64,000 bases of DNA from Hibiscus mutabilis (GCA_019671005.1 CM033726.1:23983440-24047439), one strand, 5' to 3'; numbered from the stretch's first letter, positions 23,597-35,660 are shown. Notes: generated by a model not told the origin, from the sequence alone. Program-made: numbers and translations.

Positions 23597-24359
23597 ATTT
23601 ATTATATATGCTTTACCATACTATATTATATATTATTATCCTTTTATATATGTTATATATATTGTATTTTATTATATACTTTTATTATGTTATTATCATA
23701 TATGTGGATATGTTTTTATATATTATATGTAATATTTATTATATATTATTTATATCATATCATATTAAATATATGTATGTTATAATACTTTTATTCATAT
23801 ATGTATTTTACATGTAATATATGTTTCTTATTCACTTTTGTATTGATTTTTTTATATGTTTTATATGTATGGATTATATTTATGCTTTTATATATTTAAT
23901 CATAGTTACTTTTTTATCTTGTACACATCCTTTTTTATTTCATTGTTTTTTAATATAGGTCTCATTTCGGTATTCTAGTGGGAGTGTCATCCCGGTCTCC
24001 AGGTGTCATCTCCTCTAGTATTGTGAATCGAGATGTTTTTAAAATTCTCACATTTTAATTTTTTAAAATCAAATTGAATTTTAATATCTTTAACAAACCC
24101 ATTAGATACCAATTTTAGGGCGTAGCGGGGTGCTAACCCTTCCCCGTACGTAACCGACTCCGAACTCGAATCTCTGGTCTTATTTTAGGTGTCCAGTCTA
24201 CCAATTTTAAACGATCGGTGGTGACTCCCTCAATTTTATTCCAAAATATAACATTTTTTTTAAAATTTCCCCCTTTTAAACATTTTCCAAATTTTTTAAA
24301 CAAAAAAGGAAACTTGTAAATTTACTTATAAATTTTGTAATTTTTTAAGGGTCGCTATA
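23597..24359 (+). repeat. 5' LTR of element C, terminal part
   Basis: Very AT-rich at first (ATTTATTATATATGCTTTACC), then GGTCTCATTTCGGTATTC and the conserved end AGGGTCGCTATA. It aligns base by base with about 32154-32930 of the 3' LTR. The upstream part of this LTR must lie left of the window, displaced by array A. Confidence 0.87.
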
Positions 24360-24362
24360 GCT

Positions 24363-24381
24363 TGGCGATCCCGCTGGGGAC
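24363..24381 (+). other. Primer binding site of element C
   Basis: TGGCGATCCCGCTGGGGAC follows the LTR end after a few bases. It resembles the TGGCGACTC-type primer sites of Ogre/Tat elements, which are usually matched to an Arg tRNA; the exact tRNA is inferred. Confidence 0.65.
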
Positions 24382-25771
24382 GCTTTTTTTTAAAAAAAGG
24401 GGAGTCAGGTCTGAGTCGGATTTGTATCATATTTAGTAAGAATAATTAAAATTCAATTTAATTTATTTTTAAATCTCCATACATTAGTATTAAAACCCTT
24501 AAGTGAGAGTGATTACTTCGCTTCGTGGGGTTTTCACCTCCGTATAGTGTTGTAATTCACTTTCAAAATTCGATCCTTATATTTTGTGGGGTTTTCACCC
24601 CCGTATGGTATAAGGGTCGTATTCTCTCGAATCGATGTCCAAACGATAGTTCGAGTATCGTACTTTAGAACCAAACCTTATATAGTGAACCATAAAGCTC
24701 ACCCTTTAGAGCCATATTGTTATGCTGCCCGTTTAGTGATAACCCTTCTTAGGCTTTGTTTGATTTATTCTTTTTTGTTTCATTTTCTTTGCTTTAATTA
24801 TTATTGTCTTAATTTAACTATATTATCGTGCTAACTTTTTATGTTTGTTTTTTCTTTCTCTTTTTTATTTATTTTATTTTTGCATCACATCATAACATGG
24901 TGTTGATTAAATAACGGTCCAATTTAGAGGATATTCGAGATAGGAGAGAATTTTGTGATGCCGAGAGCGCTAAGTGCTACAGTATCAGCATTAGGCCAAA
25001 CAAAGACCCATTGGCGAAAGAGACAAATTGACGAGACAACACATCTTTGACACAGAGGCGGATCTTCGTCGAAGCCAGTGGGGGCATGATCCCAAAAAGC
25101 TCGGGATTTTACATTTATCCATTTTGAAAAAATTTCATAATTTTAATTTGGCCCCTTCAAAATTTTTGAAAATTATTATATATCAATTTTTTAAATTCCC
25201 TTCAATTTTTAAAGGAGGTTATGATAAATTTCTTATTTTGAAGATTTTAATTAAAATCTTATATTTTATAGAAATTTTAAAGTAAGCCCTTCAAACTTTT
25301 AGAAATATTAATTTAAGCCATAAAAAATTCAAATTGTCAAGATTCTCCCCTAGAGAAAATATTATTGTCTGCACTCTGCAATGAATCCTTCGAACAACAT
25401 AAGAGAAGAACCGATGAGGTCGCCTATCGGACCGAAGATGATATGAGGAATATGAAATTCGCCTCATGAAGTCAAGATCTCAAGAAAAGAAGCCAGTTGT
25501 TATCTATAGTTCATTTTCAGCTTCTTGCAATCAGATATCTTCTTCATTAAACGAAAGTCTCTCTAAGGACTATTCGAAGATCAACACCTTATTTGCATTC
25601 ATTCATTGCAATTCATTCAATTTCTTTTAGGTCTTTATTTATTTTGTCCATGTTATATATTGCATTCATTACTAAGAAAGTCAAATTAATTATGGAAAAC
25701 CCTCATTTTCAGAGCAAGTTTAAGCTGCAATAATTCCACACTCGTACAATACACGTTCTCAAGCAAGAGCT
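24382..25771 (+). other. Leader of element C (non-coding)
   Basis: No reading frame with recognisable protein. A block with GTGGGGTTTTCACCYCCGTA occurs twice (about 24525 and 24590). Around 25048-25375 lies AT-rich sequence opening with GAGGCGGATCTTCG and containing alternating gccccttcaaaattt-like text; it resembles a small dispersed insertion, but I could not find convincing ends. Confidence 0.5.
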
Positions 25772-27490
25772 ATGGAGGATAGGTTAGTTAGTGTTGAGAG
25801 GTCACAAAAAGAGATTGAAGACCACTTGGGAACAATCAAGCAAAGAATCGAGCGATCTCAAGATGAAATTATAAACTGAATTACCACATTTTTGGAGGCG
25901 AGAGAGGCAGGGAAGACCCCATCTACAGATAGCAATATCAACGTGGAACACTCAGGCGGGAACTTGTCTCATACTAAAGCTCCACCAGAAGGGTCAATTC
26001 TGAAGAAGGCCCAAGTAGCTGGGGCATCCGTTAATAACCCAGTTAATATTATACCCAGCTTAGAAAACGAGGCTGATGTTGAAGTTCCAGATTTAAATCT
26101 GATCAATGAAATAGAGATAAGATTAAGAACGGAGTTCGAGAAGAAATTTAAGGAGCAACACCTACAAATGGAAGAAAAAGTCAGAATGCTACAAGCAACC
26201 AACGACCGTGGGGTCGATGCCATGGACTTGAGCTTGGTAAATGATCTGGTTATCCCGCATAAATTCAAAGTACCTGGCTTTAAAAAATATGAAGGGACCA
26301 CTTTCCCTTTAGCTCATTTAACCATGTACTGCCGTAACATGACGGGACACTTAAAGAATGCAAAACTGCTGGTTCATTGCTTCCAGGATAGTCTGACTGG
26401 AGTAGCCACCCAATGGTACTCGCAGCTCAGTTGAGCCAACATAAAATCATGAAAAGATTTATCTATGATTTTTAGCAAACAATACCAGCATGTCAAAGAC
26501 ATGGTCCCGAATAGAACAATGCTACAAGGGATGACACAGGGGTAGAATGAGAGTATCCGACAATATACCCAGAGGTGGTGAGATATCGCAGCGCAAGTGC
26601 AACCTCCCATTCTAGAGAGCGAAATTACTCGCATTTTCGTAGATACCCTACAAGGACCATTATATGAGAAAATGATCCCCAATGTATCTTTAAGTTTGGC
26701 CGAGTTTGTAAATACGGCATAATCAATTGAGGCTGCATTCAGAAGTGGTAAGCTCAAAACTGGTGAAAGTTCACAGAAATTCTAGAAGAAAAAAGATAAT
26801 GAGGTCAACAACGTAAGTACCTACAGCCCTAACAATGTCATGATCACACCAAACCCGGCAGTAACAACCTCCCAAGGGTCCAGTAAAAAGGATACCAAAG
26901 GAAAAAAAGAAGAGACCTTTACTCCCATACCAATATCTTATGGTGAATTGTACTCTAAGCTGGTTGAGGCTGATTTAGTTTGCCCTTATCACATCACTCT
27001 AATGCAACCCTTGTACCCTTTATGGTATGACCCCAAAGCTTAATGCGAGTACCATGCAGGAATAACCAAACACTACATCAATAATTGTAAGGCATTTAAA
27101 AGGGTGGTCCAAAATTTAATCAATAAGGAAGTGCTGAAAGTTGATTCCCCGAATGTAGCAGCTAATCCTTTGCCTGGACATAGGGAGCAAGAAGTCAATG
27201 TCATTGAACTATAGTGCAATAGGAAGAAGTTGGAAAAGGTGGATGAACTTAAGCCCCCTTTGAGCTAGGTGTACAATAAACTACAAGGAACTGGGCTGAT
27301 CGCACGAAATGAGAAGACCGGCGGTAAAGTTGGAAAAGAATTTTGTGAGTTTCATCAGGAAGGAGTACACATGATACAACTCTGCAAGGAATTTAAATAG
27401 TTAATCCAGAAAATGATGGATAATAAGGAGATTGAGTTTTTCCAAGGAAGATTGAAGGATTGAGGAAAATTAGAACCAGTGGGCAGGATT
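25772..27490 (+). pseudogene. Ogre/Tat-type gag remnant of element C
   Basis: The ATG at 25772 begins a coiled-coil-like segment (SVERSQKEIEDHLGTIKQRI); TGA at 25877 breaks it, then the frame is open to 26434. The capsid signature of the Tat/Ogre lineage is clear: LVIPHKFKVPGFKKYEGTTF, LAHLTMYCRNM, LTGVATQWYSQLS. Further pieces in the same overall frame are 26840-27043 (FTPIPISYGELYSKLVEADL, LYPLWYDPKA) and, after a TAA at 27041, CEYHAGITKHYINNCKAFK, which matches the conserved Cys/His region before the protease in this lineage. Many stops and some shifted parts; non-functional. No pol follows. Confidence 0.82.
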
Positions 27491-30049
27491 TTGTGGTGCA
27501 CTAAAACTCCATCTTATTGTTCATCATTTTCCATGTCTTTTTGTTGATATCATATACTTTTTGTGTCATATGAAAAATCTTGGGAATCCATTCCCACACT
27601 TTGGGCTCAAAGAAATGACAATATTTTGTAAAAGTATATGTAATGTTTACTCAAGACAATGAAATGATGATTGTTTTGTGCACTTTGTTCGTTTTAGACA
27701 GTTAATTTACATTCTTCAATTCTTTATAGATTCATTATTTTGGGATAATTTTATTTTTTTGCCCATACATATATGTACATAACTTTTTTAGAAACCCAAA
27801 TATTGATTGTAAGAATGACTTGGATTCGAGTCCAACGATCAATTCCGAGTAGCTTATGTCTAAAGGAAAGTGAATGTTACGAGGATACTACAAATTTGAA
27901 CATCTTATGTTCTATTTAGGTAGACGAGAGGAACAAAACGAGTGTTCAGATAATGGGCAGATCCCATTGAGTGAATTCTCCTCTCAGGCATTTGTTGTTT
28001 AAGATCCTTGAATCGAGTGTTGACCCTAAACTTCTACCCCTAAAGATTATTTTGATATCCATATATGAGATGACGAATGGCATTCCTTCAATTCCCTTCA
28101 CAAATAAGAAAAAATATCCATTTGTTGTCCCCCTTTGAGCCTGATCATTTCTTTTCATTGGAACCCAAACCAAGGATCACCCCCACACTATGAGGCAAAG
28201 AGGATGAGGATTTTTGTTCACAAATTAAGGTCGCCCAATTTTGACCACATTACAATTATGATGCTTCATGAATAAGCATAAGAAATAAGAATCAGTGTAC
28301 TGAACACGAAGATCAGAAAAACATCAAAATGAGCCAACAAGAGAAATCTTTGCTCGAAAAGACTGGGTAAACCAAATTGAAGGTTTGTCAATAAGAAGGT
28401 CGACACAGTCAAGAATTAAAGCACCAAGCTAGAAAAGTGCAATAAAGGAAGTCAAGAGCCTGGAAGATTTGATTACATTTGAATAAGAAGCGCATCAACA
28501 TTCAGTCAAAGATGCAAGCTACACGAGAAGAGGAAATGAACTCTAGGGTGAAAACCCAGAAATGGGTAGTCTAGAGTGATCCAATGAATATATCACTCTA
28601 TATGAGCATACCCTGATTCAAGCAATAAGGTTTATATGAATTTTGGTGGATCGATCACCTTGAAATGCACGCTAAAGCTAAACCAAGACGCAAATCAGTC
28701 CAAAGCTACACATTCCAAAGCTACGATGAAGAGAAAATGAACTCTAGGGTGAAACTCAGAAATGGGCAGTCTAGAGCGATCCAAGAAATAAATCAAAGAA
28801 GTTTTTCTCATTTGAGCACATCCCAGTCAACAAATGCAGAGAATATATGATCCTTGGTTTTACCATCCTTAAACACTTATTTGGGCCTTTATATCCATTC
28901 TTTCATAACCATGAGCCATAGCCTACATTACAAGCCTACAAAGACCATTCAGATCATATATGGATATCTGAGTTGGATAATTTTGTCTTCAGATCACATC
29001 CCACCTAAGGGTTAACCTTTCTTCAAGGAACGTCAAGCTTCAAGTGCCTGATCGACACCTAAATGAGGGAAGGATTGGGCATGGTGAGTTATTGAGGTCA
29101 AGAGAGCCACTTAAATGAGATAGAAATTATGGGAAATATTCCTCTTAGAAGCCTAATAGCCCAGAAAGGACTTCACACGTGCATCTGTCACCGCAAACCT
29201 TGCGGTCTTTTAAACATTAGCTCCACTTGGGTTGAGCATTGTCAATTTGAAACAAACACACTTTTGCACTTAATATTCGGGTATCTAATTTTGATCTCAT
29301 TTTTGACAAATTTAGTTCTCAAAATTAAATTTTCTAGTTCATCTTCATAAGTTTTTAAATTAAAATGAGCTTAAAACCTTTTTTCCCTAAAATTTGAAAA
29401 TAGGGATGATTTTACATGATGTTTTTGCATTAAAATAAGATGTTTAAACTCATTATAAGTTTTTTCATTAAAATGAGTTAAAAGCATTTCCTCGCCCTAA
29501 ATGCCAAGAGAGGGGCAAGACTCTGCATCGCTGATTCAAGAATGAAAGAAATTAGGGGGACGCCATTTGTCCATATGCTGAGTTTATTTGTACATGAGAG
29601 TCCAAATTAGAATGGACCATAAAAGTAAGGAGTCTAAATTTTTTTTATTATTCAGCAAGCTAAAAATTAGTTCAAAGGTGAACAAAAAAATTGAGGCAAA
29701 TTTTGTTGGGGCAAGAAGATGGCCAATCCATTTAATGGCAGAGACATTTTAAAACCAAAACTCACAGACATTAAGTTGAACAAGATATGAATAGCAATCC
29801 GAAGTGGGAACCTGAAAAAGCTTTGGAGCAAGGAGATTTGCAAAGATTTGAACCTGGCATTAAGATGGGTTATATTATCTGCAGAAAGAGCATTAAAACA
29901 AGAAACCTATGAGCTTTCTAGAAGTGGTCCTTAATTTGCATCATCCATGCATCATGAGGAATTAAACATCCTTAAGTTAGGGGCATGCTAACCCACATCA
30001 TTAATTTATTTTGGCCATTTTTACAAAAATAATTAAAAACATTAATTGA
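27491..30049 (+). other. Non-coding 3' region of element C
   Basis: About 2.5 kb where pol should be, with no RT, RNase H or integrase motif on either strand. An imperfect direct repeat of about 90 bp, beginning AAATGAACTCTAGGGTGAAA, is present at about 28533 and 28735. The rest is unremarkable AT-rich sequence. Short open stretches (for example 27946-28173 on the minus strand) have no family I recognise. Confidence 0.55.
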
Positions 30050-30292
30050 GGAATGAAGAATTTCAAATAAGAAGAACAGCTTCAAACTCCAAACTTTAGT
30101 AGAAGAATTTCAAATGAGAAGAACAACTTCAACCTTCAACATCAATTGAGGAATGAAGAATTTCAAATGAGAAGAACAGCTTCAAACCTCAGAGAATGAA
30201 GAATTTCAAATGAGAAGAACAGCTTCAGACTCCAAACTTTAGTAGAAGATTGAAGAATTTCAAATGAGAAGAACAACTTCAAGCTTCGAATA
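30050..30292 (+). repeat. Tandem repeats in C's 3' region, GAATTTCAAATGAGAAGAAC type
   Basis: Five copies of a core GAATTTCAAATGAGAAGAAC followed by ARCTTCAA, with spacers of 10 to 30 bases. Ogre/Tat elements are known for variable tandem repeats in the region before the 3' LTR. Confidence 0.85.
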
Positions 30293-30295
30293 ACC

Positions 30296-30590
30296 AGAAA
30301 GACCTTTAGTTCATGGCTTTAATAGTTCGGGTATCTGTAAGACCTCCAGTGCAGGATGATTCGAGCAACCAGTAAGACCTTCATTGCGTGGCTTTAATAT
30401 AGTTCGAGCATCTATAAGACCTCCAGTGCAGGGTGATTCGAGCAACCAGTAAGACCTTCAGTGCGTTGCTTTAATGCAGTTCGAGCATCTATAAAACCTC
30501 TAGTGCAGGGTGATTCGGGCAATTAGTAAGACTTCCAGTGCATAAATCCAAGATTTTCGAGCCATCAGTAGGACCTTCAATGCGTGGTGA
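30296..30590 (+). repeat. Tandem repeats in C's 3' region, AAGACCTYCAGTGC type
   Basis: Alternating half-units of about 39 bp built on GTAAGACCTTCAGTGCGTGG and TATAAGACCTCCAGTGCAGG, separated by TTCGAGCAWCYA, giving a compound unit of about 78 bp present three times plus partial copies. Unrelated to the neighbouring array at 30050-30292. Confidence 0.87.
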
Positions 30591-30680
30591 CTGGGGATCG
30601 AAACAAGGAAGTAGGACAAAATTAGTGCTTTTTGTCTTTGCCCTATTCTTGTGTTACAAGAATGAGCAAATAGGGACAGC

Positions 30681-32011
30681 TGTAATCACTAATTTTGTCT
30701 AGGTCTTTATTATTCGAATATATATATTTTGTTCTATTATTATAGTTATTTTTAATTATATTATTATTATCTTTAATGTGTTCAATTGTTTTAAAAGTGT
30801 TTGTGTTATTTTGCATGTATGTGTGTGAATATATGTATGAATATTTATATGTTTACTACTATGTTTATATGTGTGAATTTATGTATATTTGTATGTGTGT
30901 ATGTATATATAATACGTGTATTACATCTATGAGTATTATTATTATTAAGTATATAAAAAGAAAAAAAAATATAAATAATATAAGTTATATCAGCCCATTA
31001 AAATTAAAAGTCCAATGTTTAAATTAGAAACCCAATACATTTTTACATGGCTGACCCGTTTGACCCAATATATTAAAAAAACCTAAAACCCTAATTTGAT
31101 AATAACATTTTCATCTTGCAGCCGCCACAAGGCCTAGACCAAAAGAAGATCAACCCTTCATCTGTAGCGTGGAGTTACATGCTAGCCATCCGACTTCTCA
31201 CGCGCGCGTACGCTCTCCACCTTTTTCGTCCACGTGGTGCCACTGCCGAAAAGCCAGCAACTGCTGTACGTCCGCCTCACCGTCCCAACCACTGGACATG
31301 CACAAAATCAAAAAAAAAAGGCAAAGTCAGAATCATGCATGGCAGATATCAAAAATAGTAGTGTAGATTTTATTATTTGTTTTTACATGTACTCAAACTC
31401 GGATATATATCCGAACAAATCAATGTAACCAATGATCAGGAGGAATAAGCAATAAAAAACAAAAAAAATGGCCTCAATCTTTCGAGGTATATTTTCCTCC
31501 CTTTTTTGTTCGAAACACTAAATAACAGTAAAAAATATTAATAAATCAAAAAAGTTTAGAGTTTACCCACTCGTTAGTCTCAGGCTGCCATTGCATGTAA
31601 CGGCGGATGTCGTTCCCTCTTCTGGTGACAAACCTTTCGGCTTTAGTCGAGCTAGGTGAACTGGTAACAAAGAAGGGGGCTCGGAATGTGTTGCGGTTTT
31701 GATATAAAAAAAGAATTTGTTTGGTTTTTTTAGATTTCGGCGCCGGCGTACGGCGGCGCTCGGCCGAAATCTGAAAATTCACGGCGGTGGGCGGCGGTTA
31801 TGATGAACACCGGTGGAGGTGTTTATCCGGATTTCCAGAGAAAATTTAAAGGTTTTTGTGATTTTTTTTGGTTTTAGGTTAAAAATGATTCAGAAAAATA
31901 TAAGTGTTATTTATACCGGGCTTCAAAAGCAAAATGGGTTTATTAAATTTTTTAAATCCCTCCGCATAACTTTTCTTTGCTCCGCATTCCCTTCTTGTTT
32001 TATATATGTAC

Positions 32012-32056
<45 letters not shown>

Positions 32057-32930
32057 CTATGCTTGATACATGTTATAATATTATATATATGCGTTATGTG
32101 TATAGAACTTAGTATTATTGCTAGTATATTATTATTAGCTTATAATATATGTTATTTATTATTTATGCTTTACCATACTATATTATGTATTATTATCCTT
32201 TTATATATGGTATATATATTGTATTTTATTATATACTTTTATTATGTTATTATCATATATGTGGATATGTTTTTATATATTATATGTAATATTTATTATA
32301 TATTATTTATATCATATCATATTAAATATATGTATGTTATAATATTTTTATTCATATATGTATTTTACATGCAATATATGTTTTTTTATTCGCTTTTGTA
32401 TTGATTTTTTTATATGTTTTATATGTATGGATTATATTTATGTTTTTATATATTTAATCATAGTTACTTTTTTATCTTGTACGCATCCTTTTTTATTTCA
32501 TTGTTTTTTTAATATAGGTCTCATTTCGGTATTCTAGTGGGAGCGTCATCCCGGTCTGCGGGTGCCATCTCCTTTGGTACCGTGAATCGAGACATTTTTA
32601 AAATTGTCACATTTTAATTTTTTTAAATCAAATTGAATTTTAATTATCTTTAATAAATACGATACAAACCCTTTAGATACCAATTTTAGGGCGTAGCGGG
32701 ATGCTAACCCTTCCCCGTACGTAACCAAATCCGAACTCGAATCTCTGGTCTTATTTTAGGTGTCCGGTCTACCAATTTTAAACGATCGGTGGCGACTCCC
32801 TCAATTTTATTCCAAAATACAACTTTTTTTTAAAATTTCCCCCCTTTTAAACATTTTCCAAATTTTTTAAATAGAAAAGGAAACTTGTAAATTTACTTGT
32901 AAATTTTGTAATTTTTTAGGGGTCGCTACA
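30681..32930 (+). repeat. 3' LTR of element C
   Basis: 2250 bp. Starts TGTAATCACTAATTTTG after purine-rich CAAATAGGGACAGC and ends GGGGTCGCTACA at 32930. Its last 780 bp match 23597-24359. It contains a (TA)n tract (32015-32054) and a GC-rich hairpin (31732-31772) that stands out in this AT-rich LTR. Confidence 0.83.
32015..32054. repeat. (TA)n microsatellite
   Basis: About 20 uninterrupted TA units within the 3' LTR of element C. Confidence 0.95.
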
Positions 32931-33715
32931 CCATGCGGTGTGGAAAGTGTGGAACCGTTGGTGTGACTTATGGCAAGTATGCCTCGTTGTTCCTGCTGAT
33001 GTGCGAGATATGCTCATTCAATGTCAATACATCCTTAAGTCCAAGATTCACGACCAGACTAAGTTGGTGGTGCAAAGCTAAATGGCCCGAAGGAGCTATT
33101 CCCATCAATGAGCTCGTCCACAGTCCAAGAGCTTTCAGCTTAGTTCGACATTGCCATAAAAGCGTGAAGCAAAGTTGCTAGATTGCGCCGGACCATGGTT
33201 ATTTGAAATTCAACACCGATGGAGCCATGAGTGGAAGTTTTGTGGAGACGGATATAGGTGGATGTTTGCGAGATGAAAAGGCAAAGATTCTACTCTACTT
33301 TTCACAATCATTAGGAAGGTTTGACGTTGTAACAGCTGAGATCTTAGCTATAAAGGAAGCCATAAGTCTACTCAGCAAATTGAAATGGTGTCAAAGATTC
33401 AAAGTCGTGTTCGAAAGTGACAGTGAATTGGCTATCGGATGGTTGGCGTGCCCTCATTTATCCCCGCCCAATCTTAAACCAATCTTAAACATGTGTCTAA
33501 GCAAGAACAAAGGAATCTAGTGCAGCTTTCAACATGTGCCAAGGGAGTGCAATACATTGGCCGAAGATCTAGCAAAAAAAGGGATTGGTCGTGCGAAAGA
33601 TTTAGTTGTGTTTGAACCACTCCTTGGAGCTAGAGAGGTTAATGCCAGTGCAGATACTATAGCTGAAAATGGAACCGCGAGTGATGTGGACCCGCTGTTC
33701 ATTGCGCTTGTTTAG
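32931..33715 (+). pseudogene. LINE-type RNase H domain remnant
   Basis: In one frame with TAG stops at 33179 and 33518: WCKAKWPEGAIPINELVHSP, then LKFNTDGAMSGSF (first catalytic Asp), GGCLRDEKAKILLYFS, TAEILAIKEAISLLSKL (catalytic Glu), VFESDSELAIGWL (Asp), and FQHVPRECNTLAEDLAKKGI. This is the RVT_3-type RNase H found at the 3' end of plant L1-like LINE ORF2 and in related host-annotated proteins. The upstream RT part is missing because element C is inserted exactly at its left edge. Confidence 0.82.
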
Positions 33716-34175
33716 AGTGTGGATGAGTCTGGTGAGAGCATTGGAGTATATTGTTATGAGACCTTGCTTATTGTGCTGCTTGAAGGCTGGTTTGTGTAGC
33801 TTGAAGTTGTTTTGCAGGTGCCCCAAATTTGAGTGCCCTAATAGGTGGTTTTGGCAACCGCTGATCCAAAGCCCTACATTGACTGTTGCTGATTTGAAGG
33901 ATGAATGATGGGTACGACCGTTAGTACACAAAGTGGAATTGACAAAGACTTAATACGGGTCGTTTCTGTTAATCTGTGGCTGCATTTTTTGTTGTATCGG
34001 TTCACATGGAATGTGTCGAATAGATGCATATGATATTTATTAAATCGTTGTAACTATTGATTCGATGTACTCTTTTTTCTCTATTTAGGATTAAGGAGGT
34101 CTTTTAACTAGGCATGAGTTAATTTTTTTTTCTATCTATAAAATTCTACCTTTCAAAAAAATAATAATAATATTA
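33716..34175 (+). other. Probable LINE 3' untranslated region and A-rich tail
   Basis: Follows the RNase H frame without coding sequence and ends with CTATAAAATTCTACC and an A-rich tail at about 34155-34174 (AAAAAAATAATAATAATATT), as expected for the 3' end of a plus-strand LINE. Confidence 0.6.
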
Positions 34176-34418
34176 AGAAAGTAGAAGCCCAAGTTATGTG
34201 AAATTAAAGGGATTAAATCCCAGTTTTAACATAGTAGAGGACTAAGATCATAATTAGATATATGTTTGATATTTCCTTAATAAATAAGTCATTTTGCATG
34301 TACTTTGCTAGCTGTATTTTGTTAAAATGAAGGATTATTTGATTCCGAATTATTCTATTTCGAGTGTAGAGATTCATTTACTCTGTATATACCTCTTTGG
34401 TTCCACAGCCGCTGCCTC
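34176..34418 (+). promoter_or_regulatory. Upstream region of the GDSL pseudogene
   Basis: 243 bp with no repeat family that I recognise. GTATATAC at about 34385, 30 bp before the ATG, is a weak TATA-like sequence; no other element can be supported. Confidence 0.3.
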
Positions 34419-34566
34419 ATGGCAAAGACTTGTATTTCTCGTCTCCTTGTTGTTTTTCTGTCACTTGCAGTATCTTTGGCAGCGGCAGCAGCACCAGCCG
34501 TCTACATCTTTGGGGATTCAACTCTTGATGTCGGCACGAATGACTTCATACCCGAGTGTCAAGCAA

Positions 34567-34650
34567 GGGCAGATGTCTCTTTCAACGGTATTGATTTCCC
34601 TTACACTCGGGCAGATGTCTGTTTCAACGGTATCGATTTCCCTTACTCGG
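34567..34650 (+). repeat. 42-bp tandem duplication in exon 1 of the GDSL pseudogene
   Basis: Two copies of a 42-bp unit starting GGGCAGATGTCT, encoding ADVSFNGIDFPY and ADVCFNGIDFPY. Family proteins have this segment once (RADFPFNGIDFPYS type). The length keeps the frame. The copies differ at three or more bases, so the duplication is not very recent. Confidence 0.88.
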
Positions 34651-34930
34651 AGCCAAGGGGGAGGTTCAGCAATGGCCTTAACGCTGCTGATGAAATAGGT
34701 ACATCCCACATATTAATTAATTCACACCTTCATTTTCATTTGTTTTCCTTTATGTATGTGAATTATTGATGACATATTTTGCTTTTGGTGATGCTGATGG
34801 GTCTAAAGAGGAGTCCACCACCTTTTCTCCATCTTGTCCAGAATCCGTCAACTTTCAAGAGCAATATACTCAAGGGCGCCGACTTTGCCTCTGGAGGATC
34901 CGGTATTTTGAAAACTACTGCACAGTATAA

Positions 34931-35660
34931 TTTTTTTTTTAATAGAAGCCACTAGTTTTATTAAATGAGAAAATACTCAAAATTATAATAAGAGTTTACA
35001 ATCATCATTAAATTAAATACATAATTTGAACATTTTCCTAAAACTAGCCACTTTAGATCATACAAGGACCATACATGAAAAAGGTTAAAAACTCATCCAA
35101 AAGACTCGAACGAAAAATAGACACGAACAAATCTGACTGCTTCGGCGAACGAACCACAAAATGGGATTAAACTAATGAAAGACCTCCGAGAAACGGAAAT
35201 CAGAGCCGAGCGTCGTGAAAAACTGTCCACGAGTGCAAACCGCGTATCCAAATTCAATCCGAGAATCCAAAACAGGAAAGATCAACAGGATTACAAATAA
35301 GCGCATTGATCAGTCGTGGCGTCGTCAAATTCAACCCTGAGTAAAACATAAAATAAAAGAATGACCAAACGACCGAGGAAGAAGAAAAAACATGTCAAAA
35401 AACATAGATAAACGTGCCACAAATGTAAAGAAAAATGTGCCACAAAGGCAGGGTTATTTTTATTAAAAAACTAGAAAAAAAATAAAGAAAAATAGATCCG
35501 GCGGTCGGTAACCAACATTAAAACCAGTGTCGCTGCTGGCTAAATAAAATAAAAAAAATAAAACTTACAACGCTCGATAGATGAAAAGGATTGTATTAGG
35601 AAAAAAAAAATAGAGAGCGGCTAGGGTTTCCCTTTCTTTTATATTCTATTTGAATACTGA
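34931..35660 (-). mobile_element. Retroposon in intron 2 of the GDSL pseudogene
   Basis: 730 bp bounded by a 9-bp direct repeat ACAGTATAA (34922-34930 and 35661-35669). It starts with T10 on the plus strand, so on the minus strand it ends in poly(A), preceded by an AATAAA signal (complement at 34957-34962). The minus-strand 5' part reads GAAACCCTAGCCGCTCTC, like a transcript leader. No protein frame is visible. A target duplication plus poly(A) indicate target-primed insertion: a SINE-like or internally deleted LINE-derived element. Confidence 0.8.

Larger units (their letters stand above)
23597..32930 (+). mobile_element. Element C: Ogre/Tat-type Ty3/Gypsy element lacking pol
   Basis: Visible parts: the end of the 5' LTR (23597-24359), primer site, leader, degraded gag (25772-27490), a long non-coding 3' region with tandem repeats, and a full 3' LTR (30681-32930). 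The gag motifs and repeat-rich 3' untranslated region are those of the Tat/Ogre lineage (cotton members are called Gorge). No RT, RNase H or integrase could be read in any frame, so C depended on a partner or lost pol by deletion. Its 5' LTR start lies beyond the left edge because array A is inserted in that LTR. The right flank is a LINE remnant; the left target duplication is not visible. Confidence 0.8.

Noticed and set aside
23539..23817. AT-rich reading frame with membrane-like composition, also at 32006-32404
   Set aside because: It spans the A/C junction and the (TA)n-rich LTR of element C; hydrophobic residues result from TAT and ATA codons.
25048..25375. Small inserted element in C's leader
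   Set aside because: The text resembles a dispersed repeat, but neither terminal repeats nor a target duplication could be found, so it is only mentioned under the leader.
27946..28173. Minus-strand 75-residue frame as captured host gene fragment
   Set aside because: No motif that I recognise and no splice or tail signature; cannot be supported.
31116..31428. Three overlapping plus-strand frames
   Set aside because: All within the 3' LTR of C, overlapping each other in different frames with no recognisable domain.
32933..33715. Host RNase H-like gene
   Set aside because: Linker motif WCKAKWPEG, stops, A-rich tail downstream and lack of a start all fit the 3' end of a LINE ORF2.
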